From contig CM055095.1 of NCBI GenBank assembly GCA_029204225.1, positions 52,361,836 through 52,425,835 of the forward strand: DNA of 64,000 nucleotides, in the 5' to 3' direction. Position 1 is the first letter of the stretch. Every line of letters starts with the position of its first letter. The stretch is from Diphasiastrum complanatum. Taxonomy: Eukaryota; Streptophyta; Lycopodiopsida; Lycopodiales; Lycopodiaceae. A program made the position numbers and the translations under genes. The notes under the pieces are model-generated. The model was not told where the DNA came from, did no database searches, and saw nothing but the letters and a program-made list of their open reading frames with translations. Positions 10,272 through 21,829 of the stretch are shown piece by piece.

Positions 10272-13200
10272 AAGGCTTACAAAGATTGGAGAACATGGAG
10301 AAGGGCTACCTTTCGTCAAAATTTTGGATTGGATCCATGGGAATTCTCTTCCAAGGTGGATAGCAAGGTTGCAAGTGGGTGTACTATCCCAGTTTCAATT
10401 TGCATGTTGCTAAGATCCATTACTCTTGGGATTCTTTGTGGTTTATGGAAAATTGTCCTTGAAGGCCAACTTGTGATGCTTTTTTGGAGCTTTTTCTTGT
10501 GTAGATCAAATCTTTGGTAGATCTGAATTTTCTAGCAAGTGTACTTTTGTTTTAGGGTTCATTAATGATGTATGTCGGTTCTCTCCAATGATTTAGGATT
10601 CTAGGCTATGTTTTGGTCAAAATTGATTGGTTTTTCATGCTTTTTGGCACAAAATAGATAGTAAGAACCAAAATCCAGCAAGATCGATCAATTAGATGGT
10701 TGTAATTCTGTAAATTGATTTGCATGTGTTAGAGAAAGAGTTGTGCATCATGAATTTTCACTTTATGATGATGAAAAAATCAGAAAATAGTCAAAAATCA
10801 TCATTTTTGCTTGTTTTTTCATAAAGTTGGATGCTAGGTGGCTGTACAACACCATGTAGAGCTTGTAGAATGGTGGACCAAAGTCTTTTGAAGCTTTCCC
10901 TAAAGTTAGAACCAAAAATTACAAGAGTCGAACTTGTAGGAAGTCAAAAAAGTTCAAAAAATGACCATTTTTGGTGATTTTTGGGAGATGGATCTCTATA
11001 AATCCATAAGAAGATCATTTTGGAATTAATCACAACATGATTAGTATTCCTTTTTACCTTTCCAACAAGCTATCAGACTGTGAATTGATGGCCGGTGGCT
11101 TATGCACCATCTCCATCAAGTTTGAAGCTATTTTGACTTCTACAAATCAAGAAATCTTCGTTCTCAGCCTATACTGCATCATGGAAGTCTAATAAGCTGT
11201 TTAAGACTGTTGGTAGCATCAATTTTGGGCTAGGATGGGTATTTGCACATTTTTGGGTGATTCCTTCTTGTGCGCCCTACAACAGATTTTTGGCAACTTT
11301 GGTCTCACACGTGTGAAGCCTAGGTGTTAGGATGACATGGCAAGCATCTTTTTCACTTGGTCTCCCTCTGTACTGAGCTTTACAGCACCCAATTTGGTGT
11401 CATGTAGCCAAAGTTATGGTAATCTGAAGTTTTGCAGTTTTGTGAATAAAATTTGCAAAATTTGGAATTGTTTTGATTGCATGCCAGTCATTTCCCTAAT
11501 TTGTAGTACTGTGTTTTACATGGATTAGAGTGATTCTGACATGCATGAGGGATCTACAATCAATTTGAGTGGTCATACACATGTGCTCTGACAATTGGAT
11601 CACAAATTTGTGTTAATGGCTGACAAAATCCATAAAACTGAAGTTTACATAAAAAAATTTCCGTAATGACGTTTGTGACTGATGTAGTGTGCTTTGCATG
11701 CCAGTTTGACATTGGGTTAGTAACATTAGGAATCGGAGAGTGTTTCGATTTTTCCGATTCCGATTGCCATTTAAACTAACAGTATTTTCGTCAGAATTTT
11801 TGAACTACATAAAATAAAGCAAATTTTGAGTTTTCCAGAAAAAATCAAAATTTTGGACATTTTTTCGTTATCTATGGAATCAATTTAGATTAGTGAATTG
11901 ATTTAACTGAGTTTATCAGTCAGAAATTGATCATAGTGTTTTCACTAAGTCTAAATTATTTCTCGGTGATAGATAAGTTAAAATTGACATAAGGAACCAC
12001 AATGAATTGCCGACAATTTTGATTGTGCTGTCATTTTTTAACTTTGGAGTTGGGACTCCCAGATTGAAAGTTAAAATTTGAAAAAAAAAATTTGTTGAAT
12101 TTCAATTTTATAATTAGGAATCAGTTACTTGTCTGATAAATTTTCTAATCGATGTTGATCGATAAATCAGTCAAGTGAACGTTTGTGCAAGATACTTGTT
12201 AAATTTGAATTAAAATCGTCAAACAATATGAAATGACCAGATTGGATGAGTGGCAATAGTATTCTTTATCTAGTTTGGAAACCTGACAAGATACGGTTCA
12301 AGAATTACTGAAATCCTATTGGTGGAATTTCCATTCATGTAATTTCATATACTATGTTTGGATAGGTTTTGTCAATATTAACGGAGTAATGCCAAACCAG
12401 TCAATAAAAAGGAAGAACAGTCCAACTTGCTTGGAAATTTGTAATAATAGGAATTACATAACGGATTTCATTTCCAGTAAAATCCTATGGTGAATTATAT
12501 TAAAAGATCAGACTGGTAGTGTTTCATATACTAATAAATGACTTTTGATATATCAGATATTCAACCCAAGTATAGGACAAAAATAAAATTGTTTTGGACT
12601 TTTTCCTACAGTAATTGGGTTTTAAACATATACTAATGTCATTACGTCCCTAGATTTGATGCATCAGTAGGGTTTTGAAGCTTGTCAATAACCAGAAAGG
12701 TTCAGAGTATAAGAGTGAACCATGTTAATTCTTCTGTCTAAGTCACATAATCAGATGTGGATTTTGAGTATCCATCTGATAGGCATGCTAGTCATCCAAA
12801 TAAAAGAATTCTCCAGTGTATGGGAACAAGAGATAATTTCCTATAGTGATTGTAGGACAACTAGATGATCAAGGGATCTCTAGAATATCAGATGAGGCGA
12901 TTAAGGGTTTTCTAGAAGGAAAAGCTGATGGTATGGGACATCAGTAATTTTGAAAAGAAAATTCTAGGACTGTAAAAATTTGATGATCAATGGTGTGTTT
13001 TAGTACCTAGTCGCGATATGGAAAAAAATAAAACCGTTTGATCAAAAGTGAGGTATTTTGAAAAATTTTGAGGTTTAATCTAGATCCCAATGTGGTATCT
13101 CATTATTTACAAAATCAGAGGCCCTCAAATCTATTTCTCGCTTTCTTAAATAATCTTTTACTTCATAGTAGTTTCTTGAATATAGACATCAGACTAGTTT

Positions 13201-15847
13201 ATATGAATTCTTTCCAGCATGAAGTTATTCTTCTGGAAGACTGTTATGTCATATAAATTACTACTTGTGTGAATAGACTTGGAATTCAGATAAATTCTAA
13301 GGTTAAAATGTTTCAATTTCTTAAACCATGAAAAATCTCTGTTGCATAAATGGATTTCGATGGAATAGTAGTTTCTATTACTCAGAGTGAAATATTTGGA
13401 GGAGAAGTCCTGTGTGTAATAGGGTGAATCCTTTAGTGGAAGCACTTATGACTGACTTTTCTAGGATTTAGATATTTTCATATATCATCTTTCCAATTAG
13501 CTTTTATGGAAATTTATAATTTCTTTAAAAGGAGAGGTGAAGTGGTGGGATAAAATTCTATTTGGGAATCTCTTGGTTGCATAGCTTTCGGAAGAGAACC
13601 AGCTATGAGATTGGATCTGAAAGTAATTTCGGATAGATTCAGAGTAAGATGCCTACTTGGAACTTTTCGAATAAGAGGAATTCTCTAGGGATTGTGTGGA
13701 CAATTTGGAACTGAAAACAAGTTTGGAATTTGAATCATTATCTATAAGTAGTACAATAAAAGGTCAAAGGTTACTTATTCCATTTTGATTGGAATAGAAG
13801 TAAGTTTAATCAGAATTTAAGTCTGAAAGTTCTATATTGGATCAACTTTATCTTAGTTGAAGTACTAGGATCAGAGAGGGGTTAATCGGTGGGAGAAATT
13901 ATGTAATTAGAAGTAAGTGGAATTGAAAAACTGCTGAGAGTGAATTTTATTCATCTTAGAGATTTCCCGGATAAGTTATTTACTCATGAGAAATAGAAAA
14001 TATTTTGTAGCTGAGTTACAAGATCTCAGTGAGATATGTGAGTAACATATGTGGGTTCTAGAGGAATCTGCCAGGTAAGAATGTGTTTATGTATCTGGTC
14101 ATAGTGAGATTATTCTCATATGTGCACGATTATTCTTGTATGAATCTACTGTGTAATCCTAGTTACTAAGGTTATCTGGTGCACTTAACCTAGTCGATGA
14201 ACATGAACATATGATCAAGTATTATTTTGACATATACTTGCAGAGTTAACAAATCTTTGTATAGAAGATTTATAGATTAACTTCTAAATGATTTGGGTAA
14301 GGATCTAAATGTGGTGTTATACTAGTATAATTGAATTCTTCACCTAGACATTTGAGATTTCTGAATCATTGGCAATTAACTTGAGTAGTTGATTACTCCA
14401 GGATGAAGTTAATTGGTAAAACGATCAGTGTGATGTGGATTCACCAGGAACTGATGGTTTTTTAATTATATTGCTTGTAAGACGCATGATTAGTGAATCA
14501 TTTCGGTTCATCAGTTAAAAATTGTGTGCATTGGATATACAGTATTCTTGGGATAGAGTATTCCTTAGTTAAAAAAGGGACTCGACTCATTAGTGATTGT
14601 ATCCCAGAGAGCTCAATTGGATAACGAATCATAATGGATCCAAGAATAATAACTGAATTGATATTCAGTAGGACTTTGGGTATCTAGAGGTGATTCTGGA
14701 TTTATAGTCTAAAGTTTTTTGTAGTGAAGATGGTTGTCATTTTTGATATGCAGTCTTTAATTACCAGTGGTTTATAGAATTTGAATTTCGCACTTCAGTA
14801 AAAGAATTTGAAAAATATTCCTAAAATCCAGTATTTTTCTAGTGGAAAAGATTTTGGAATGACTCTTACTTTTTCAGAGTTATGTTAGACATATACTCCA
14901 ATATCTTGTAAATGATTATAATTTGGATTTCAAAAAATTATGATTGACAGATCATATGAATCTAAATATTTATGGTTGACGAATCATAAATAGATACTTA
15001 ATTATTGTTAGAGGATTATAAGGAATTGTAATGATTCTTAAGTGTGAGGATTAATTCTTGATCTATTATTTGAGTAAAAATTCAAATAAGTATTTTGAAT
15101 CTCTCTAATCCAATATTTTATTTGAGAACCTATGGATCTCACAGATGTTCTCACAAGATAAGTTACCTTATTTGTGGAGAATTAAAATTATCTAGTGGAT
15201 GTTACTCTGCTACAGTTTATGGTCTGCAGATGCTTGAGTACAGTTCTTCGTTTGAATTGGATCTCCAGCTATCATAGGAGACAGACAAGTCTATTAAGAT
15301 GAATGAATGTTATTTTCTTGCATTTGGTGCTAGAAATAGGAGCATTTAACTCAAACGAGTATCTAGGATACTCAAAGTTGAGTTTTAATCATTCTATATC
15401 TTAATGATTCTCCTAGAGATTCTAGATAAATGAATTATCATATCTTAGAATTTGGATTCTAAGGATATTGGTACTTGAAGCTTATGAATTATCTGTCAGA
15501 GTTGTGAATAATTTCATATTGTAGTTATAATTATTTTATTATTTCTTTAACTTTAATCTCTTAAGTTAGGTTATTTCACCCAGTGTTTCATGTAAGTGTT
15601 TTACATGAAGGTGATGTTACTAACTTGTGATGAATGTAACTCAGTTGAAAAATTTATCGCTTAGTGTACTTTTCAAACCTGAGTTGTACTCCAGAGCAGA
15701 GATTAACGATTTGAAATAGATTTATTTCTGAGTACTTGTTTGATATGAAAGTCAAACTAAGGATAATGATTTTCTCGGTTAATATTGAAAGTTAAAGGAA
15801 CTGTAATTCTTTCCTATTTAGAGAGCTTCTAAGGATAAAAGCAGTTT
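10272..15847. other. Non-coding internal domain of the family D element
   Basis: 5.6 kb of AT-rich sequence. The first 1.5 kb is a leader-like region with GATTTTTGGG-type repeats. The rest is dense in short self-similar phrases (GGATTATAAGG, TTCTGAATC, AATTGAATTC) without a period I could fix. Every frame is closed by stops within about 100 codons. No other element is recognisably inserted in it. Confidence 0.7.
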
Positions 15848-15858
15848 AAGGAGGGAAG

Positions 15859-16378
15859 AATATTATGTGCATGACTAGTAAGTAGGATTCAGTATGCTCC
15901 TAGCCTTGGATACACGGTACTCCAGTAAATCAAGCTGTTAGTTATGCCATGTCATACTGGATGTGAACCGAAAGTAACTAACATCCTCGTAGGCCCAGAA
16001 CACACTAATGGAGTTTAGACAAGGTTTAAGACAGTGCATGCATGTGTAGAGTTATCAATAGCAATTCTATGAATAGGTGGTCCATGCTTAGGACTCTATT
16101 CTAGGTGAATCTATGTATAGAGAACTTAGGGCTATGCATGGCTATGTGCCCAGGTTGCTTTTGGCTCTATACATTGAGGCCAAACTTGCCCTACTCCTCA
16201 TTGTGATCATTGATTCATTGCTAGGGTTTCACTCTACATTCATGCTTCTTGTTCCTTGGCTTGGGGGTGAAGCTTCTAGAGTTGATTGGTTGCTTCTACT
16301 TGGTTGAGTGGTTGCTTCATAGTGTGTTTTTCATTGTGTGTTATCTTGTAGGCAGGCTCTTAGAAAGTTTCCCTTATA
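15859..16378 (+). repeat. Family D 3' LTR
   Basis: It is homologous to 9737-10258 over its full length and is preceded by the polypurine tract AAGGAGGGAAG. It ends CCCTTATA and is followed by the continuation of the family B LTR (GAGACCGCCTTAGAAG). Confidence 0.85.
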
Positions 16379-16475
16379 GAGACCGCCTTAGAAGAGATCT
16401 AGACAACCAATAGAGAACTATGATTTGAGTGGATCTTATTTGTACTCACCCTGCACATCGACCTTTAGATCACAT
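16379..16475 (+). repeat. Family B LTR, copy 2, right part, truncated
   Basis: GAGACCGCCTTAGAAGAGAT and the following ~80 bases match the inverted family B LTR near 6030-5940. Homology stops around 16475 (CCTTTAGATCA), so the last ~70 bases of the LTR (5877-5945 equivalent) are missing. Confidence 0.8.
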
Positions 16476-16519
16476 AATGAACCTCCATTAGCTTCATTTC
16501 CATCAGCAAAATCAGCCAA

Positions 16520-17900
16520 GAATGCTAGTACAACTCCAACATTAGATGATGCAAACCAATGTAGCTAGTTTTACCATATCTTGACAATTTGCACACATCC
16601 ACATGAAATAGCTTAAACATGGGATAGAATAAGTAAAGTAAACTTGAAAAACACTTGCTTGCTGCTCCTTTAACCTTGCTTGAGTCTTTAAACACCTGCA
16701 AAAATAGATACAAAACATCTTTGCCAAATGACCCTCCTTTGATACTCTCGACTAGCTCCAAATTGCCACTTTCCCTTTTGTGTTGTTGAAGCCCTTTGAG
16801 ATCAACCTCTTGATCTTCCACTTGACTATCAAAGCCATTGACTAAGACCTCTTTTCTAGATCCATTAGTTGCTGTAAAACCATGAGAACCAATATCCACT
16901 TGCATAGTATCATCTACACAAGAAGATTCTCCAAAACATGTGAGGAAAGCAAAGTGTGTCACTTCCACTTGCTTACCTTTCTCTTGAACATCAAAGATAT
17001 CAAAGATATGAATATATTCAGACCTGAACCTCTGGAAATACTCCCTCTCAAACATATGATCTAGATCCAATAAGATCTCATCAATGTTTGATCTTTAATT
17101 TTCACAAAGATTAGTGAAAACAATGTCACCATCATAAATCAAAAGATAGATTCCAAACTTTCCATCCAACATGAAGTAAAGTAGGTGAAGATGGGTATCA
17201 AACCAAAGAAATCCAGCCCTCTTGAGTCCATAACAAACCTCAATAAGCTCACCAATGAGATCTCCCTTGCCTTGAAAAAATTGCCTCTCGATTTGCTCCA
17301 TGTAGTCTTCTCCAACCAACCTTTTGCCATCTCAATCATGAGTGATCAATTCATAATCATAGAATCTTTCGAGTTGATGAAGAGATGTGAGATCCATGAC
17401 TTCGATCTTCCCAAGAACCAATATTCTACTGCTCTTTCCTTCATAAGACTCTCTCTTAATGATTGCATCATAAGAAGTAGAAACCTCGAAAGCATTAGAA
17501 GCCATGAAAAAAATGACTAGTACCTTCAACATAAGGATGATTGAAGTACTTTCTTTTTCAAACAAGAACTTCTATTCAATGATTTAGGTAATGACTCATA
17601 TGATAATGATTCTTCCTCACTATCATTTGCAATGACATCATTCAAAGTACATCCTACTTTAAACTCTTCACCTACTTCTTTTTTTCTTGACTTGTGACTA
17701 TCTCCCTCACCAAGTCTCAAGATAGAACCATTTGATCTACTCTCTTTATGAAGACATGCAACTCCACTTGCTGCAAAAATGACTTTCTTGAACTCATCAC
17801 AAAAAAATGTAGAAGAACCATCTCCTTCATGAATGCACCTAGCAACATCTTTTTCCATACGAGCAAAGAAATCATTAGCAACAACTTTTTCCAAGGAAGA
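16520..17900 (-). pseudogene. Unassigned long reading zone, about 450 codons, lightly broken
   Basis: On the minus strand one frame runs from 17565 to 16525 with only two stop codons (near 17327 and 17083). It is preceded, after a frameshift near 17550, by an open frame from 17894. The first part is acidic and polar (FFARMEKDVARCIHEGDGSS, then a run ending NDSEEESLSYESL). The second carries GKIEVMDLTSLHQLERF and DGKRLVGEDYMEQIERQF. Then come FDTHLHLLYFMLDGKFGIYL, MFEREYFQRFRSEYIHIFDI and a Ser/Asp/Gln-rich tail. The NDSEEESLSYESL stretch resembles the acidic segment after a copia gag knuckle. The rest matches no gag, protease, RT, integrase, transposase or kinase motif I know. It could be a captured host gene fragment or an unusual extra ORF of a copia-like element. 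Confidence 0.5.
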
Positions 17901-17979
17901 ACCTTCACCACCTCCATTGATGAAGTTAGCTCTTTCCTTACCTTGTGCATGATTGCACTTGCCATGAAAAACTATTAGA

Positions 17980-18305
17980 TCTACAAGAAGAATATTAGAT
18001 CTTGACCTAGATCTAGCATAAGGAAGCTTGTTAGACTTTGCATAAGACCCACCAATCTTATTGATGCTAAAAGGTAACTTTGGAAAGTTGAGACCAATCT
18101 CCTTTTAAATTCCATCCTTTTTTTTAGCCATAACAAAATGTATCTTTTCTCTATCATTTGACCAACAATTAGCAAATTCTTTGAAAGTGAAGGAATGTAA
18201 AGAACACCATCAAGCCTTGATTTCCTATTAGTAGAAGACAAATAGGAATTGAACCAATACCTTCAATCACACACTTACCATCATTGGCCATGTGTATCAC
18301 TTTCT
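17980..18305 (-). pseudogene. Ty1/copia protease end and pre-integrase fragment
   Basis: The minus strand from about 18300 reads MANDGKCVIEGIGSIPICL, then KSRLDGVLYIPSLSKNLLIV GQM, the standard copia signature at the end of the protease and start of the GAG-pre-integrase domain. The frame decays below 18120. It is followed, in minus sense, by the unassigned reading zone rather than by an integrase core. Confidence 0.8.
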
Positions 18306-18308
18306 CCA

Positions 18309-18518
18309 TCATAAGTGACGTTCTGCACAGAACTGTTCGTGTGTATCCAAGCTCAATGCTTTGGTAAAATTATTTGTTGTCATATATTGCGTACAGTATT
18401 GCAATCCGACCTCTTTGTCGAGAACTTTGCTTCTGACATAGTGATACTTGAGTTCAGTGTGTGTGATAGCATGGCTATTCCATTTATCAAAAATTCTTCT
18501 TGAATTTGTGTGGTGCAA
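18309..18518 (-). pseudogene. Ty1/copia RNase H C-terminus
   Basis: Minus-strand translation ends ..YHYVRSKVLDKEVGLQYC..NNFTKALSLDTHEQFC and a stop, the typical end of a copia polyprotein (YHFVRDKV....QVADIFTKALS). The normal HxRTKHIE part is garbled to HAITHTELK. It abuts the pre-integrase fragment at 18305, so two copia pieces are joined tail to middle. Confidence 0.8.
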
Positions 18519-20430
18519 GTTGTCTATGGAAGTTTATTGATTGGCATTCATGTTGAAGTTTTCATTCTCAAGGCACCAAGGGAGTATGGAAGCTACTTAT
18601 TCGAACGCTACCTATTGCCGATTCTCAAGGGCATTCGTGAATTTCCAATGGGTGACTCATTCTTTCGAACTATCGAAGATAGAAACGAACCATCAAACTC
18701 TCTAAGTTGGGGACAAACCTTAACATTCTCAAGAGCACTCCAAAGTTGAAGAGGCACGAATATTCGAAGACCTTCTCCCTATCGGACTCTCCTCATTCGC
18801 CCGAGCCAACGCATCACGCAGGGCCGTGAATAAGTTAGCCAAGTGGATTTATACTTTTCCGGCCAGCACTTTGATTATCTATACAACCTTCCTCGAACAA
18901 AACTGATAGCGCTCATCAAGAACCAGTTTCTCATGCATTCTTCTCTCGATCGGACAGTTGGTTGTTCTTCTTGTTCGAAGGCCTGAGGAACGAACTATCG
19001 TATTTATAGCCATCCTGACAGATCTGTTACGGCTATTCCTCAGCGGCAGATCCATCTTATGTGCACCAAAAGGTGTAATCATCTCCTTGAATCGAACTAG
19101 CGAAGTCACAGTTATACAAACAGCTCCTGCGTCAGGTCGATGGCTTCCATTCTATCTATTGATCTCCTCTTTCTATCTGAGGATTGAAGTCTATTATGGT
19201 GGTGTTGAAGAGAGCGCTAATTAACAAATGATTCTCATTTTCCATGAAGATACTTTCCACGTAGCTTTGAAGGGAGGGAGGCTAACACCGTTGTCTGCAA
19301 CCAGTTTTCATGAGGATTCTTTCGCTCAGAATACGAAATGGCAATCTGCAGTAGAGCTCTAGCAGCGCATTCATTAATGAAGGCAGATGTTCACGATTTT
19401 GTCTATTATTGAAGGGCGCAAGACAACCAATGTGTTTCTAAATGGGAGTTTTCCAACGAATTATTGAACGCTGCAGGCTTCTCTCTGGAGACGAGCTATC
19501 GAAATGCAACAAACAATCGGACATATCTATTGGTCAACATTTATAAAGATTATGTGGCAGGAGACTGACCACGTGTAACCTAGCAAACGCTATATCTCTA
19601 CGTAATCCTCTGTCTCTACAACAGAAGAACAGAAGAGCTATTTTTGTGGCTGGTGCACTAGTAGCTAGTCATTTGATTTGATGTTTCTCTCTTCTTGGGA
19701 GAGTCTACTCTGTTTTTCAAGAAGCTAAAGCAGGGTGTGACAGGCTCTGTGGCATTTACAAGTTATATCTATACATGTAATTTTGCTTCTATGTGCAATG
19801 AATGAACCAAGGACAGCCTACTGTGCTCTTTTCTATTTGCCATTTATGGAGCATTCTGATTATTGCACTATAGATGGATATGAAAAGCTTGCAGTTCTAT
19901 TCTTTGCTATGTTACTTACTCCATATAAGGTTCTAACTCAGAAAGAATACTGCTATAACTCTGTTGGATATGATATGTTAATCCTTCTGCTGTTTGGAAC
20001 CCTCTCTCTGTCAAATCATGTGCAAAGTCTCTGAAGATGCTTCTATTCCTAGTAATGCAATCCAGTATAGCAGATGTAGTACTGTCAGGGAGAGAAATGT
20101 GGGTGAGGACGACACTCTTTACATCCCTACTGTATTTAGTCACTTGTCATGAGAGTAAGGAGACGGTTGGTTGTTGAGGACCGATAGTCTCTGGCTGTGG
20201 GTTCTTTAGGTGACGAAACTTGATGAGAAACAACTCTACGGCGACTGTTATGAATGGGGTCTCATCGGTTCTTCTAGTCTCTCAAAGTAGCTGAAGTTAC
20301 TAAAATAGTTGGTGCACCTTGATGTACTTAGATGATTCCGAATTCATGAAGGAACCGTGTCTTATCATTATTCCCTTGGTATGTTTCTGTTTCCTCCTAT
20401 AAAAAGCATACTACGACAATGTGCTTACTC
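18519..20430. other. Unassigned interval between copia fragments
   Basis: No recognisable coding sequence. 18540-19650 is richer in GC and in TCGA/TTCGA steps than its surroundings (CGAACTATCGAAG, CTATCGGACTCTCC, TCGATCGG), suggesting a distinct insertion. Open frames such as 18958-19224 (plus) and 19916-20143 (minus) show no family motif. The interval separates two copia RNase H pieces on the minus strand. Confidence 0.5.
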
Positions 20431-21729
20431 CTAGAATGAAATCTAGGGTTGGCTGACAAGGCAATGGCACTTTGATTATCACAAAATAGTAATGTCAAAG
20501 CATATTGATTCAGACTGATATCTGTAAGTAAGTTTCTCAACCAAACTGCTTCCTTTGTAGCTTGTGAGGCTGTGATATACTCTAATTTTGTAGAAGATAG
20601 AGCTATCGGAAATTGCTTGCGACTGTTCCAAGAAATGGGACCATTGTTGAGGAAGAATGTAAATCCAAAAGTAGATTCACGAATGTCTACATCTCCTGCC
20701 CAACTTGCATGTGTCTAACCACTGAGTAAATTGAGTTTGTCATTGTCAACTGCTCCATAACAAATGCAAAAGTCAATAGAAGCTCGAAGATATCTCATGA
20801 CTTTGATAAGAGCCTTCCAATGTGTCATACTAGGGTTAGTCATATACTAACTTAAGGAGCTGATTGCAAAAGCTATGTCTGGCCTAGTACAGATCATTGC
20901 ATACATAAGAGATCCTATTATCGAATGATAAGGATACTCACGCATCTGCTCCTTCTCTTCGATTGTTCGGGGACACTGGTCCTTTGACAATTTGAGACCT
21001 GGGTCATTGGCGAGAGAGCTAACTTGCAATTAACCAGATTATATCTGACTAACACATTGTAGATGTACCTTTGTTGAATAATGTAGATCAACTTTCGATT
21101 TCTGTCTCTGTGGATTTGAATACCAAGGTAGAAATGAGCTTCGACCAGATTGGTCATGTCGAATTCAGAAGATAGCATTGATTTGTCTTTTTTTATCAGA
21201 TCGATACTATTGTCGAAAAGCAATGTGTCGTCTACGTATAAAGTTATAATGATAAAAGACTGCTGCATTGTCTTGAAGTAAACATTTGAATATGAAGAGC
21301 TTGGTCTATAGCCATCATCAATAAGGAAAGTATTGATCCTTTGAAACCATGCTTAAGCAGATTGCTTCAAGCCATAAAGTGCCTTATGGAGTTTGCATAC
21401 ATGATTGTGTTTACCTTCGATAATATAACCTTCGGGTTGCACCATGTAAATGTCTTCTTCAATAACTCCATTAAGATATGATGTATGTACATCCATTTGA
21501 TGTATTTTCAAATCTGCTACAACAACAAACGATAATAAAAGTTAGATAGAAGAATGCTTGACTACTGGATTGAAGGTCTCAGTGTAATTGACATTGTATA
21601 CTAGAGAAAATCCTCTGGCGATAAGTCGGGCTTTTCTTCTGTCGACGCTTTCGTCTGCTTTGTACTTGCCTTTGATAATCCATTTACAATCAACTACATT
21701 TCTGCTAGCAGGTAGTTCGACAATCGTCC

Positions 21730-21802
<73 letters not shown>

Positions 21803-21820
21803 GGATGCTCCTTCATTCAT
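20430..21820 (-). pseudogene. Ty1/copia reverse transcriptase and RNase H, broken
   Basis: Minus-strand reading from 21735: TWTIVELPASRNVVDCKWII, then KARLIARGFS, TETFNPVVK, HQMDVHTSYLNGVIEEDIYM, KLHKALYGLKQ, ITLYVDDTLLF (catalytic YVDD) and DMTNLVEAHFYLGIQ. The RNase H part follows (GSLMYAMICTRPDIAFAISS; ISWNSRKQFPIALSST; CDNQSAIALSANPRFHS) to about 20440. Several stops and frameshifts break it. The part upstream of TWTIVELP is replaced by a GA microsatellite. A minus PBS at 23965-23954 could be the start of this same element. Confidence 0.88.
21733..21800. repeat. (TC)34 microsatellite at the RT start
   Basis: 68 bases of uninterrupted TC, read as Arg-Glu repeats on the minus strand directly before the RT phrase TWTIVELP. 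In intact copia elements this position encodes the EMEAL.KN(D/G)TW segment, so the tract has replaced coding sequence. Confidence 0.95.
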
Positions 21821-21829
21821 TTATCAAAC

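Larger units (their letters stand above)
9737..16378 (+). mobile_element. Family D LTR element, LARD-like, complete but without genes
   Basis: It has two LTRs (9737-10258 and 15859-16378), a primer-binding site at 10260-10271, a polypurine tract AAGGAGGGAAG at 15848-15858, and a 5-base target duplication GGGAC/GAGAC at 9732-9736 and 16379-16383. The intact family B LTR shows the empty site. The internal 5.6 kb is AT-rich and has no open frame above about 95 codons and no gag, RT or integrase motif on either strand. The structure is that of a large retrotransposon derivative moved by proteins of another element. Insertion into family B makes D the younger of the two. Confidence 0.85.

Noticed and set aside
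19916-20143. 75-codon minus ORF as a gene
   Set aside because: No domain, and it sits between copia RNase H pieces; likely chance or decayed element sequence.
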